Assembly: GCA_041166085.1 (NCBI GenBank)
Contig: JBEEFP010000078.1
Location: 1 to 64,000, forward strand
Direction: 5' to 3'
Source: JBEEFP01 sp041166085
GTDB lineage: Bacteria > Actinomycetota > Acidimicrobiia > Acidimicrobiales > JAFATL01
Length of the DNA stretch: 64,000 nt
Below, in pieces: positions 41,293 to 50,202 of this stretch; position 1 is the stretch's first letter; every line of letters begins with the position of its first letter. Position numbers and translations under genes: made by a program. Below the pieces are notes generated by a model. That model ran no database searches. It was not told where the DNA came from and worked only from the letters and a program-made list of their open reading frames with translations.

Positions 41293-42093
41293 ATGCCCGA
41301 GGGAGAGCCGCACCTGCTGGTGGAGCGCGACGGCCACGTCGTCACGCTCACCATGAACCGCCCGGAACGCAAGAACGCGCTGTCGTCGGAGATGTTGGCT
41401 CGCATGGACGACGCGTGGCAGATGATCGAGGACGACGACGGCGTCCGCGTCGCCATCCTGACCGGCGCGGGGGGCGACTTCTGCTCCGGCATGGACCTCA
41501 AGGCGTTCGCGGCCGGCATGCAGGAGGACGAGTACACCAAGCGGTTCGCGGAGGACGCCGACCTGGCGTGGAAGGCGCTGCTTCGTCACAGGCGACTGGG
41601 CAAGCCCCTCATCGCCGCCGTCGAGGGTTACGCGTTGGCGGGCGGCACCGAGATCCTGCAGGCCACCGACATCCGCATCGCGGGCGAGAGCGCGGTGTTC
41701 GGGATCACCGAGGCGGTTCGGGGACTGTTCCCGCTGGGCGGCTCGACCGTGCGCCTGCGCCGCCAGATCCCCTACACCAAGGCCATGGAGATCCTGCTCA
41801 TCGGCGAGCACTGGCCCGCACGAGAAGCCGAACGCATCGGCCTCATCGGCCGGGTGGTGCCCGACGGCCAGGCGCTCGTTGAGGCGAAGAAGGTGGCGGA
41901 CAAGATCGCCGCCAACGGCCCGCTCTCGATCAAGGCGCTGAAGCGCGCCATCATCGAGACCGAGGGCCTCGACGAGACGGCGGCGCTCGCCAAGGAGCTC
42001 GAGATCGGCTCGCCCATCTTCGCCACCGAGGACGCCAAGGAGGGAGCGACCGCCTTCAAGGAGAAGCGGCCGCCCGTCTACAAGGGGAAGTGA
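41293..42093 (+). CDS. echA19: EchA19-like enoyl-CoA hydratase
   Basis: A 266-residue crotonase. HVVTLTMNRPERKNALSSEM, the oxyanion-hole glycines in DFCSGMDLKAF and AGGTEILQATDIRIAGESAVFGITEAVRGLFPLGGSTVRLRRQIPYT match, from memory, M. tuberculosis EchA19, which hydrates sterol side-chain enoyl-CoA. A glutamate in ITEAVRGL is well placed as a catalytic acid. It is divergent from the KstR-box operon and immediately followed by a GNAT gene (4-bp gap). Confidence 0.85.
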   Translation: MPEGEPHLLVERDGHVVTLTMNRPERKNALSSEMLARMDDAWQMIEDDDGVRVAILTGAGGDFCSGMDLKAFAAGMQEDEYTKRFAEDADLAWKALLRHRRLGKPLIAAVEGYALAGGTEILQATDIRIAGESAVFGITEAVRGLFPLGGSTVRLRRQIPYTKAMEILLIGEHWPAREAERIGLIGRVVPDGQALVEAKKVADKIAANGPLSIKALKRAIIETEGLDETAALAKELEIGSPIFATEDAKEGATAFKEKRPPVYKGK

Positions 42094-42097
42094 CACC

Positions 42098-42853
42098 ATG
42101 CCGGTGCTGACGTGTGAGACCTGCGGGGTCCAGCTCGAAGCCGACGACTTCGACGCTCACGTCGCACTGGTGCTCGACCACTACACCGTCGACCATCCGA
42201 GCTACGGCCTGGGCGAGCGCCAGGTGCGCAACTACCTCGAGCGCATGCCGATGCTCTCGCCGGACACCGACCGGCGCGAGACGATCGCCGAGGTCGAGGT
42301 CGCGGCCCTCACTGCCGACCGGGTCGACGACGTCGTCGCCTTCTTCGACCGCGACGCCTTTGCCGGCAACCCGGCGTGGGCCAGCTGTTATTGCATGGCC
42401 CACCTGGTCCCCGGCGGAGAGGCGGGCGACGAGTGGAGGGGCCGGTCATGGCGGGACAACCGCCACGATCTCGATTCCCGGATCCGCAAGGGTGAGCTCC
42501 AGGGCATCGTGGCCTACTGCGACGGGCAGATGGTCGGATGGTGCAATGCCTCCCCGCGGTGCGTGTTCCCGGATTACGCGTCGGGCGACTCGACGGAGGA
42601 CGACGCCACGGGAGTCGTCGCCTGCTTCGTGGTGGCGCCGACCCATCGGGGCCATGGCCTGGCCCGGCGCATGCTCGCGGCCGCGCTCGACCAGTTCCCG
42701 TCGATCGGCGTGACGTCCGTCGAGGCCCACCCGGCCACCGATCCCAGATGGCCGGGCGCGGCCTACCGCGGCACCGTTCCCCTCTACACCGAACATGGCT
42801 TCGAGGTCGTCAGCGAGAGCGAGCACTCGACGATCGTGCGCCGCGACATCTGA
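42098..42853 (+). CDS. GNAT acetyltransferase with an N-terminal zinc-finger-like segment
   Basis: A 251-residue protein. C6, C9, H21 and H28 (CETC...H...H) resemble a C2H2-type finger; then ETIAEVEVAALTADRVDDVVAFFDRD opens a GNAT domain. The acetyl-CoA loop is FVVAPTHRGHGLARRML (Q/RxxGxG/A pattern), and YTEHGFEVVSES is the C-terminal motif. The substrate is unknown. It is 4 bp after echA19 and abuts the ABC ATPase, so co-transcription is likely. Confidence 0.7.
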   Translation: MPVLTCETCGVQLEADDFDAHVALVLDHYTVDHPSYGLGERQVRNYLERMPMLSPDTDRRETIAEVEVAALTADRVDDVVAFFDRDAFAGNPAWASCYCMAHLVPGGEAGDEWRGRSWRDNRHDLDSRIRKGELQGIVAYCDGQMVGWCNASPRCVFPDYASGDSTEDDATGVVACFVVAPTHRGHGLARRMLAAALDQFPSIGVTSVEAHPATDPRWPGAAYRGTVPLYTEHGFEVVSESEHSTIVRRDI

Positions 42854-43453
42854 ATGGGTGACCGCTTCGAATACCGGGACGTGCGCGTCGACGGTGACGA
42901 CGGCCCCATCGTCGAGGGCTTCTCGACCCGCATCGCGGCCGACGGCCTGACGGTGATCGTCGGGCCGTCCGGCGCGGGCAAGACGACCTTGCTGCGGCTG
43001 CTCAACCGGCTCGACGATCCCGACGACGGCGAGGTGTTGTTCGAAGGACGGGATGTCCGCGACTACGACGTGCTCGAGCTGCGCCGGCGGGTGCAGCTCG
43101 TCGGCCAGGTGCCCGTCACGTTCCCCGGCACCGTCGCCGACAACGTCGGTCCCGAGACCGCAGAGCTCCTGGCCCAGGTCGGGCTGCACTCGTCGCTCGC
43201 CACGAGGGAGGCGGACCGGCTCTCGGTCGGTGAAGCCCAGCGCATGGCCCTGGCCCGCTCGCTGGGCCGCCACCCCGACGTCCTCGCCCTCGACGAGCCC
43301 ACGTCGGCCCTCGACACCGCCAGCAAGGGCGGCATCGAGCAGCTCATCCGTGAGCTGGCCGACTCCAGCCTCACCGTCGTCATGGTCACCCACGAGCCCC
43401 GTCACGCGACCGAGCTGGCCGACCACGTCATCGAGGTGATTCCGCGGTCATGA
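42854..43453 (+). CDS. fetA: ABC transporter ATPase, FetA-like
   Basis: A 199-residue ABC ATPase. Walker A is GPSGAGKTT (about residues 38-46), a degraded but complete signature LSVGEAQRM precedes Walker B VLALDEPTSALD, and the switch histidine lies in VTHEP. The short size and pairing with the UPF0014 permease indicate the FetA half of the FetAB-type iron exporter. Start and stop are coupled to neighbours (43450-43453 ATGA overlap). Confidence 0.75.
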   Translation: MGDRFEYRDVRVDGDDGPIVEGFSTRIAADGLTVIVGPSGAGKTTLLRLLNRLDDPDDGEVLFEGRDVRDYDVLELRRRVQLVGQVPVTFPGTVADNVGPETAELLAQVGLHSSLATREADRLSVGEAQRMALARSLGRHPDVLALDEPTSALDTASKGGIEQLIRELADSSLTVVMVTHEPRHATELADHVIEVIPRS

Positions 43454-44253
43454 CCTTGGCCGCGGGCAGCGCGTCCGCCCTCTCACAACCTGTGAGCTTC
43501 AGCGACGTCGCGTTGGCCGTCCTGCTCGTCGTGGTGGCCGTCGCCGTGTCGCGCGTCCGCGGCCTCGGCACAGAGGCCGACCTCACCATCGCGACGGTGC
43601 GCTCGTTCGTGCAGCTCGTCGCGGTCGGCTACGTCCTCGACTTCGTGTTCGGCGGCCACGGCGCACTCACGTTCCTGGTGCTCGCCGTCATGCTCACCAC
43701 CGCCACCTTGACGTCGGGATCTCGCGGCCGTGGGGTGCCCGGCGCCCGCTGGGTGGCGGCGGCATCGGTCGCGGCTGCGGCGGTCTTGACGCTCGGCGTC
43801 CTCGCCCTGTTGCGCATCGTGCCGACCTCCGCGCGCGCCATCGTCCCGCTGGGGTCGATGATCATCTCCGCGGCCATGAACACCACCTCGCTCGTGATGA
43901 CGCGACTGCGCGACGACCTGGCCGGCAACCGTCGCGAGGTGGAGGCGCGGCTGTCGCTCGGTCAGACCTCGCACGAGGCGGCGCTGCCGTGGCACCGCGC
44001 CGCCCTGCGTCAGGGGATGCTGCCGAGCATCGACCAGACCAAGGTGGTCGGCCTCGTCGCCCTGCCCGGCGCGATGACGGGCATGATCCTGGCCGGCGCG
44101 TCACCGCTGGCCGCGGTGCGCCTCCAGCTCGTGGTCATGTACATGCTGCTCGGCGGCAGCGCCTTTGCCGCGCTGGTGGCGGGCGAGCTCACGGTGCGAC
44201 GGTTGTTCACCCCCGCCCATCAGCTCATCCGCTCGTTGCGGCGGGTGGCCTGA
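43450..44253 (+). CDS. fetB: FetB-like UPF0014 membrane permease
   Basis: A 267-residue polytopic protein with about seven membrane helices. TIATVRSFVQLVAVGYVLDFVF, AIVPLGSMIISAAMNTTSLVMTRL, TSHEAALPWHRAALRQGMLPSIDQTKVVGLVALPGAMTGMILAGASPLAAVRLQLVVMYMLLGG are the UPF0014/FetB hallmarks. In E. coli FetAB exports iron and protects against oxidative stress; that role is inferred here. The gene ends 5 bp from the convergent hydrolase within a 14-bp palindrome. Confidence 0.8.
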   Translation: MTLAAGSASALSQPVSFSDVALAVLLVVVAVAVSRVRGLGTEADLTIATVRSFVQLVAVGYVLDFVFGGHGALTFLVLAVMLTTATLTSGSRGRGVPGARWVAAASVAAAAVLTLGVLALLRIVPTSARAIVPLGSMIISAAMNTTSLVMTRLRDDLAGNRREVEARLSLGQTSHEAALPWHRAALRQGMLPSIDQTKVVGLVALPGAMTGMILAGASPLAAVRLQLVVMYMLLGGSAFAALVAGELTVRRLFTPAHQLIRSLRRVA

Positions 44254-44257
44254 GGCC

Positions 44258-45682
44258 TCAGGGGAGGACGCGGCCCTGGCGATCGGCGTTGGCGCCGGCC
44301 CAGTCGCCCACCGGTGACGTCCCGCCGTACTGGCGCAGGTCGACGACCGTCTGGCCCGAAAGCGAGAACGCGCCCAAGTAGCGGGCCGACATGTAGTTGC
44401 CCCGCATCTCCTTCTCGATCGCGATCCCCTCTGACTTGGGCCCGCTGAGCAGCGCTGCCAGTGCCTTGTCTCGGTCGGCCGGCACCGGTGCGAGCCAGCG
44501 GTCGAACCAGGCGAGGGTGTAGTAGTCGATCTGCGCGCGGCCGTATTCGGTGGCCATGGAGATCAGTGGGATGTAGCTCCATTCGAGGTGGGTGCCGCCC
44601 CGCACGGTGAAGGAGTACGTGTCGAGCCCGGCCGCGACCCATTTGTTGTGAGCGGCCAGGTGCGAGGTCGGGTCGGGGGCCTGTGAGCTCGGGGTCGGGT
44701 TGAGGAAGTAGCCATCGGCCTGCTGGTTCATCCCGGGCACGACGGGCGTGACGCTGCTGGTGAGCGCGTCGAAGCCGATGACGGCGCGGATGGGATAGCT
44801 CTGGCCATGACAGTCGGCAACCGTCTGCCACACAGTGCCTTCGTCGGAGCACTGCTGCACGACGCTGACCGCGGTGGCGCCGAGCGAGTGCCCGGCGATC
44901 CCGATGTTGGTGCGGTCGAGCACGCTCGCGCCGGGGTTGGAGAAGTCGATCTGCTCGGTGGTGCCACGCCCGGCGGCCGCCGCGGCCGCGTCGGCCTCGG
45001 TCCATCCGACGGGCCGGTAGGGCTCGTCCGGCGTGGAGAGGAAGAAGCGGATGGCGTCGATGGTGCCGTCGACGAAGTTGGGCTGCTGCTGGGCCGGCAC
45101 GCCGTCGAACGTCGGCGTCTTGTCACCCGGCGCGTGGCCGAAGCCCTCGCTCTCGCCCTGGCCCTGCACGTCGAAGGTGAGCACCTCGTAGCCCTTGCGG
45201 GCGAGGGACTGGGCCAACCAGTGGTACATGCCCTCGGTGGCCTGGATGGAGCCGGTCGTGATGACGATGCCGGGGCGCGGACCAGGGGCCTCACTGCCCC
45301 AGATGTGGCCGGAGAGCTTGGCGCCAGTGCGGCTGAGGAACTGCACCCGGCGGTAGGGCATGGCGTTCCACGCCTTGGGATCGCCGACCGAGCCGCCGGG
45401 GATCCACTGCCCGAGACCCGTGTGGACGCGTCCGTTGGGGATGTCGGCGAACTGCAGGCCCAGTGCGGCGAGGTACGACTCGGCGGTGGCCGTCCTGGTC
45501 GCGTCGTGCCACGTCGGATCGGTCTCATCGTGCAGGTGGCGGCCCGTGCTGCGAGTGACGTTGTCGAGGTCGTGCTCGGCGTAGGCCTGATCGGAGTAGT
45601 CGTTGCCCGCCAGGACCGCCGGGGCCGCGAGGCCCCCGAGCACGAGCGCGACGAGGCAGGCGAGGAGGACACGGTGGCGCAT
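44258..45682 (-). CDS. Secreted alpha/beta-hydrolase
   Basis: A 474-residue exported protein. The signal peptide (VLLACLVALVLGGLAAPAVLAG) is followed by an N-terminal domain, then PGIVITTGSIQATEGMYHWLAQSLARKGYEVLTFDVQGQGESEG (beta-3/oxyanion part), and GIAGHSLGATAVSVVQQ with the catalytic serine in GHSLG. GGTHLEWSY may supply the catalytic His. It resembles the dienelactone- or lipase-like secreted hydrolases of actinobacteria. ATG at 45682 was chosen because the preceding in-frame codons would spoil the signal peptide. Confidence 0.75.
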   Translation of the reverse strand: MRHRVLLACLVALVLGGLAAPAVLAGNDYSDQAYAEHDLDNVTRSTGRHLHDETDPTWHDATRTATAESYLAALGLQFADIPNGRVHTGLGQWIPGGSVGDPKAWNAMPYRRVQFLSRTGAKLSGHIWGSEAPGPRPGIVITTGSIQATEGMYHWLAQSLARKGYEVLTFDVQGQGESEGFGHAPGDKTPTFDGVPAQQQPNFVDGTIDAIRFFLSTPDEPYRPVGWTEADAAAAAAGRGTTEQIDFSNPGASVLDRTNIGIAGHSLGATAVSVVQQCSDEGTVWQTVADCHGQSYPIRAVIGFDALTSSVTPVVPGMNQQADGYFLNPTPSSQAPDPTSHLAAHNKWVAAGLDTYSFTVRGGTHLEWSYIPLISMATEYGRAQIDYYTLAWFDRWLAPVPADRDKALAALLSGPKSEGIAIEKEMRGNYMSARYLGAFSLSGQTVVDLRQYGGTSPVGDWAGANADRQGRVLP

Positions 45683-45761
45683 GAGAGGACATTTCGACAG
45701 CGAGACCGGCACTCCTGCGTGAACGGGCCGTCGCTCGCGTTCCCGGCGTAGTGTCCCGCCC

Positions 45762-46838
45762 ATGAAGGCCGCCATCTTCACCGAGCCCAATCAGCCCCTC
45801 TCGATCGAGGACGTCGAGCTCTCCCCGCCGGGACCGCGCGACGTCGTCGTCAAGGTCAACGCCAGCGGGGTGTGCCACAGCGATCTCACCGTGCAGAAGG
45901 GCGGCGTGCCCATCCCGCCGCCGTGCATCCTCGGTCACGAGGGCACGGGCACCATCGAAGAGGTGGGCGCGGAGGTCACGGCAGTGAAGAAGGGCGACCG
46001 CGTCATCGCGTCCTTCGTCCTGGCGTGCGGCACGTGCTGGTACTGCCTGCACGACCGCACGAACCTCTGCGAGATGGCCCTGGGCGAGAGCATGGTCCCG
46101 CGCGCCAAGCGGGCCGACGGCAGCATGGCCGCGGGCATGACAGGACTTGGCACGTTCGCCGAGGCCATGGTGCTGAGTGAGCGTTCGGTGGTGAAGGTCG
46201 GCACCGACCTGCCGGACGAGCAGCTCGCGCTGATCGGCTGCGGTGTGACGACCGGCGTCGGTGCGGCGCTGAACACCGCCCAGGTGCAGCCCGGCTCCAG
46301 CGTGGCCGTCATCGGCTGCGGCGGCGTCGGCCAAGCCGTGCTGCAGGGCGCCAAGATCGCGGGCGCAGCCCGCATCATCGCCGTCGACCCCGTCGAGCTG
46401 AAGCGCAAGACGGCCGAGCAGCTCGGCGCAACCGACCTCGTCGATCCCGGTCAGGGCGACGCCGTTGCCCAGGTGCAGGCCCTCACCGGAGGCCGCGGCG
46501 TCGACTACGCCTTCGAGGTCATCGGGCTGCCCGAGACCATCAGCCAGGCGTACCAGATGGCCCGTCGCGGCGGCACTGCGGTTGTGGTCGGCATGCCACG
46601 CATGGACGCGATGGTGACGTTCTCGGCGTTCCAGCTGTTCTACGACGAGAAGCGGCTGCTGGGATCGGTGTACGGGACCTCCCAGGTGCAGCGCGACTTC
46701 CAGCGCTTCATCGACCTCATCGAGACCGGTCGCCTCGACGTCGGCTCCATGGTGTCGCGCCGCATCAAGCTCGACGAGGTCAACGACGCCTTCCGGGCCA
46801 TGGAGGCGGGCGAGGTCATCCGCTCCGTCATCGTCTAG
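45762..46838 (+). CDS. Zinc-dependent medium-chain alcohol dehydrogenase
   Basis: A 358-residue MDR protein. Catalytic zinc ligands are Cys in VCHSDL, His in LGHEGTG and Cys in IGCGVTTG; the structural zinc has four cysteines in CGTCWYCLHDRTNLC. The Rossmann motif VIGCGGVGQ is present, and VYGTSQVQRDFQRFIDLIETGRLD is the C-terminus. This resembles the class-III-like mycobacterial NDMA-dependent or mycothiol-linked ADHs. It oxidises alcohols with NAD. Linked to the next acyl-CoA dehydrogenase (7-bp gap). Confidence 0.8.
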   Translation: MKAAIFTEPNQPLSIEDVELSPPGPRDVVVKVNASGVCHSDLTVQKGGVPIPPPCILGHEGTGTIEEVGAEVTAVKKGDRVIASFVLACGTCWYCLHDRTNLCEMALGESMVPRAKRADGSMAAGMTGLGTFAEAMVLSERSVVKVGTDLPDEQLALIGCGVTTGVGAALNTAQVQPGSSVAVIGCGGVGQAVLQGAKIAGAARIIAVDPVELKRKTAEQLGATDLVDPGQGDAVAQVQALTGGRGVDYAFEVIGLPETISQAYQMARRGGTAVVVGMPRMDAMVTFSAFQLFYDEKRLLGSVYGTSQVQRDFQRFIDLIETGRLDVGSMVSRRIKLDEVNDAFRAMEAGEVIRSVIV

Positions 46839-46845
46839 CGGCTCG

Positions 46846-47985
46846 TTGGACTGGACCTATCCGCCTGAGGCGGAGGCGTTCCGGCTCGAGGTGCGGGCCT
46901 GGCTCGACGCCAACGTGCCCGACGACCTCCGCGGCGTCCACCTGCAGCACATCGACAAGCCGGGGATGCTGCCGCGTCTGCGCGAGTGGAACGCGACGTT
47001 GGCCGACGGCGGCTACGCAGCGCTGGCGTGGCCGGTCGAGTACGGCGGACGGGAGGCGGGCGCCCTCGAGCAGGTCGTGCTCGCCGAGGAGCTGAGCCGG
47101 GCCGACGCGCCCACGACCCTCAACCCCATCGGCATCTCCAACATCGCGCCGGCCATCCTCACCTACGGCACGGACGAGCAGAAGGAGCGCTTCCTGCGCC
47201 CCATGCTGCGGGCCGACGACATCTGGTGCCAGGGGTTCAGCGAGCCCGACGCGGGGTCCGACCTCGCGTCGTTGCGCACGTCAGCGGTGCGCGACGGCGA
47301 CGACTTCGTGGTAACGGGTCAGAAGGTATGGACCACGCTGGCCCACCACGCCAGCTGGTGCGAGCTGCTGGTGCGCACCGATTCGGACGCGCCGAAGCAC
47401 AAGGGCATCTCGTGCCTGCTGGTGGACATGACGCTGCCTGGCATCGAGGTGCGGCCGCTCATCACGCTCACCGGCGAGCACGAGTTCAACGAGATCTTCT
47501 TCGACGGCGTGCGGGTACCCGTCTCGGCCCTCCTCGGTCCGGTAAACGAGGGATGGCGGGTCGCCATGACGACCCTCACCCACGAGCGGGCGGGCGTGGC
47601 CGCGCTGCACCTCTCGCTGCGCAAGAAGATCGCCCGCCTCCTCGCAGTCGCGCGCGAGCGCGGTGCCGACCGTGACCCCGTCCTGCGCCGGCGTCTGGCC
47701 CGGCTCTACCTCGAAGGCGAGTACCTCAAGCTGCTGGCCGACCGGGCCGTGTCGGCCGCCGCCCACGACCGTCCGCCCGGTCCCGAGGCCAGCCTGACCA
47801 AGCTCGTGTGGGCCGACGCCCACCAGCACCTGGCCGCGGTCGCGGCCGACGTCCTCGGCCCCGACGCGCTCTCCGGCGAGTGGGGCCAAGACCAGCTTCA
47901 CGTGCGGGGTCTGCCCATCGCCGGCGGCACCACCCAGGTCAACAAGAACGTCGTCGCCCAGCGCGTCCTCGGCCTGCCCCGTTAG
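46846..47985 (+). CDS. Acyl-CoA dehydrogenase
   Basis: A 379-residue ACAD. WPVEYGGREAGALEQVVLAEELSRADAP, NPIGISNIAPAILTYGTDEQKERFLRPML, GFSEPDAGSDLASLRTSAVRDGDDFVVTGQKVWTT and PIAGGTTQVNKNVVAQRVLGLPR define it. The start is TTG at 46846, chosen because the ORF has no ATG before MDWTYPPEAEAF and the ADH stop is 7 bp upstream. It belongs to the actinobacterial FadE family used on steroid or branched acyl-CoA; the substrate is open. Confidence 0.8.
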   Translation: MDWTYPPEAEAFRLEVRAWLDANVPDDLRGVHLQHIDKPGMLPRLREWNATLADGGYAALAWPVEYGGREAGALEQVVLAEELSRADAPTTLNPIGISNIAPAILTYGTDEQKERFLRPMLRADDIWCQGFSEPDAGSDLASLRTSAVRDGDDFVVTGQKVWTTLAHHASWCELLVRTDSDAPKHKGISCLLVDMTLPGIEVRPLITLTGEHEFNEIFFDGVRVPVSALLGPVNEGWRVAMTTLTHERAGVAALHLSLRKKIARLLAVARERGADRDPVLRRRLARLYLEGEYLKLLADRAVSAAAHDRPPGPEASLTKLVWADAHQHLAAVAADVLGPDALSGEWGQDQLHVRGLPIAGGTTQVNKNVVAQRVLGLPR

Positions 47986-49085
47986 GGCGCGACGTCCTCC
48001 CACGAGGTGAAGCCGGACTGAACGTGGGGGCCGAGGGCGCCGAACTCGAAGAGGCCCCAGCCCGTCTCGCCGTGGGCTTCGAAGCGGGCCAGGTTGTCGA
48101 CCAGGTTGAAGCGCGAGTCGGGCGGGTTCGCATCGATGTCATACGTCCGGGACTCGACCTTGAGCGGTCCCTGGTACATCCCGTGACGCCAGTCGGGCTC
48201 CATGCCGCCGTAGCCGGTGCCGAGCATCAGCCACAGGGGGACGACGGGGGTGACGTGCACGTCGAGGGGACGGTTGCCCGGCGCAGTGAACCGCAGGGTG
48301 GCGCGCCGCACGAAGCGTGTGCCGCGGTCGAACTCGAGCTCGTATTCGGGGCGGCCCAGTGATTCCGTCGGCCGGCCGTCGTGCCAGACGCGCACCGCCT
48401 CTTCCAGGATGCGCGTGCCGTCGGTCTCCTCCTGGGTGATCGCCAGGATGGAGTGGTCGGCGAACTGGAACGGCGCGTAGATCCAGAAGAAGCCCTGGGG
48501 CTCCCCCGCCGCCGCGATCCCGGGCGGCTCGGGCTCGCCCACCGGGCGGATGCCCCACGAGCGGTCGCGCGTGCCCCACCAACGATCGGGCGTGATGGCG
48601 AACTCCTCGTCGCCGACCCGCAACCGCCCGCTCCATCGGCCCGTCTGGGCCAATCGCATGCTGTCGAAGAAGACGCGGTCGTTGCGGCGCTGGTAGTGCC
48701 GGGGCTCCTCATGGGCGACGTGGGAGCCCTCGAAGACCGCGTCCAGCTCGATGGGTCCCTCGCCCCGTTCACACGTGACGCGCAACCGCTTCAGTCCCTC
48801 GAGCACCTCGACGGCGATCGGTCCCACCGAGGTGTCCATGCGGTCGACCCCGAGCTCACGCGACGCGCGCACCACGTGGTGCTTGCCGTTGCGCATGACC
48901 GCGACGAACGCGTCGACGACACCGAGGTTGGGGTACTGGCCGACCCCGGCCAGCAGGAACAGATCGTCACCGCACGGCCCGAGGTTGAAGTAGTAGCGGT
49001 CGTAGAAGTTGCGGTCGCTGGTCGCGACGTGGCGCATGACCTCCGACGTCTGGTGGATGGGATAGTCGTCGAGGGGAGAGAGCAT
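47982..49085 (-). CDS. Hypothetical lipocalin-like protein (AttH/CrtC type fold)
   Basis: A 367-residue soluble protein. NFYDRYYFNLGPCGDDLFLLAGVGQYPNLGVVDAF and the run of beta-strands after residue 100 (RVTCERGEGPIELDAVFEGSH, RWWGTRDRSWGIRP) resemble proteins of the AttH or carotenoid-1,2-hydratase-like double-lipocalin fold. No enzyme motif is assured. It overlaps the upstream phosphotransferase stop by one base, a pairing I recall in other actinobacteria. The product may bind or hydrate a lipid. Confidence 0.6.
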   Translation of the reverse strand: MLSPLDDYPIHQTSEVMRHVATSDRNFYDRYYFNLGPCGDDLFLLAGVGQYPNLGVVDAFVAVMRNGKHHVVRASRELGVDRMDTSVGPIAVEVLEGLKRLRVTCERGEGPIELDAVFEGSHVAHEEPRHYQRRNDRVFFDSMRLAQTGRWSGRLRVGDEEFAITPDRWWGTRDRSWGIRPVGEPEPPGIAAAGEPQGFFWIYAPFQFADHSILAITQEETDGTRILEEAVRVWHDGRPTESLGRPEYELEFDRGTRFVRRATLRFTAPGNRPLDVHVTPVVPLWLMLGTGYGGMEPDWRHGMYQGPLKVESRTYDIDANPPDSRFNLVDNLARFEAHGETGWGLFEFGALGPHVQSGFTSWEDVAP

Positions 49086-50170
49086 CAGGCGGGGTCTCCG
49101 GGCGGGGGCAGGTCCAGCATCTTGGCCAGCAGCTGGGTGGGCGTGTTGTTGGTCTCGAAGTCGGAGTCGGCCTCCATGAACCCGTACTCCACGATCATCT
49201 GCGCCAGCCGGATCATGATCACCGAGAATCGGAAGGCGGCGAAGACCTCGTAGTAGTCGACGTGCTCGGAGCTGCGGCCGCTGAGGCGCTCGTAGCGCGC
49301 CACCGTCTCCTCGCGCGATGGGAACCCCGGCAACCGCGGCGTGTTCAGCCCCTCACTGTGGTGGCGGTCGAGGAACAGGTACCAGGCCAGGTCCTGGACG
49401 GGGTTGCCGAGGGTGACCATCTCCCAGTCGAGCACCGCCGCGCACCGGCCCTCGGCGAACATGATGTTGCCGATCCGCGCGTCGCCCCAGCACAAGCCGA
49501 CGCGATCGTCGTCGTCGGGGCGGTTGGCCTCCAGCCACGCCAGTCCTGCCTCGGTCGTCGGCTGGGGCTTTCCGCGCGCGGCCCACTCGAGGTAGGCGCG
49601 GTAGTAGGCGAGCTGCTGACCGAGGCCGGCCTTGCCCCGCTCGGGCCGGTCGAGGGCGTCGAGGCCGAGGGCCCGCCAGTCCAGGCGGTGCACGGCGGCC
49701 ATGGCGTCCACGCCGGCCCACCACACCGACGCCTGTTCGTCGGGCGTCGTGTCGAGCAACCACCCCTCCATCGTGTAGGGCGGGTTGTCGCTCGGGACCC
49801 TGCCGTCGATCTTGCTCATGACGAAGAACGGCGCGCCCAGGACGGACTCGTCGCCCTCGTACCAGTGCACCTGGGGCACGGGCACGTCGGTGCCGGCCAA
49901 CGCGCGCATGACGTGGAACTGGGTCTCGAACTCGGGCTCGTAGAAGAGCTGATAGCCGGTCGGCGCCACGCGCGCGACGAAGCCCTCGGTGCGCCACGCG
50001 CCTCGTGTGCGCCACGTGGCGTCGAACAGCAGCGTCTCGCTCGAGAAACCCGTCAACGACGGCGTGGTGATCGTCGAGATGTCGACCGACGGGGCGTCGA
50101 GCTGTGCGGCCAGCCACGAAGCCAGCGTGGTGCGGGTCTGTTCGAGGTCGCGCTGGGCGGGGACGGGCAT
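49085..50170 (-). CDS. Aminoglycoside-phosphotransferase-like kinase
   Basis: A 361-residue protein of the APH/ACAD10 kinase fold. LTGFSSETLLFDATW is the glycine-loop region, EFETQFHVMRALAGTDVPVPQVHWYE follows, LCWGDARIGNIMF holds the catalytic Asp and Asn, and VLDWEM is the second metal-binding aspartate. Relatives phosphorylate hydroxyacyl-CoA or small hydroxylated metabolites in actinobacterial lipid breakdown; this role fits an operon with ACADs and an SDR, but is inference. ATG at 50170. Confidence 0.8.
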   Translation of the reverse strand: MPVPAQRDLEQTRTTLASWLAAQLDAPSVDISTITTPSLTGFSSETLLFDATWRTRGAWRTEGFVARVAPTGYQLFYEPEFETQFHVMRALAGTDVPVPQVHWYEGDESVLGAPFFVMSKIDGRVPSDNPPYTMEGWLLDTTPDEQASVWWAGVDAMAAVHRLDWRALGLDALDRPERGKAGLGQQLAYYRAYLEWAARGKPQPTTEAGLAWLEANRPDDDDRVGLCWGDARIGNIMFAEGRCAAVLDWEMVTLGNPVQDLAWYLFLDRHHSEGLNTPRLPGFPSREETVARYERLSGRSSEHVDYYEVFAAFRFSVIMIRLAQMIVEYGFMEADSDFETNNTPTQLLAKMLDLPPPGDPA

Positions 50171-50202
50171 CTAGGAGAGGAACTGTTGCACGAACTCGGT
50201 TC

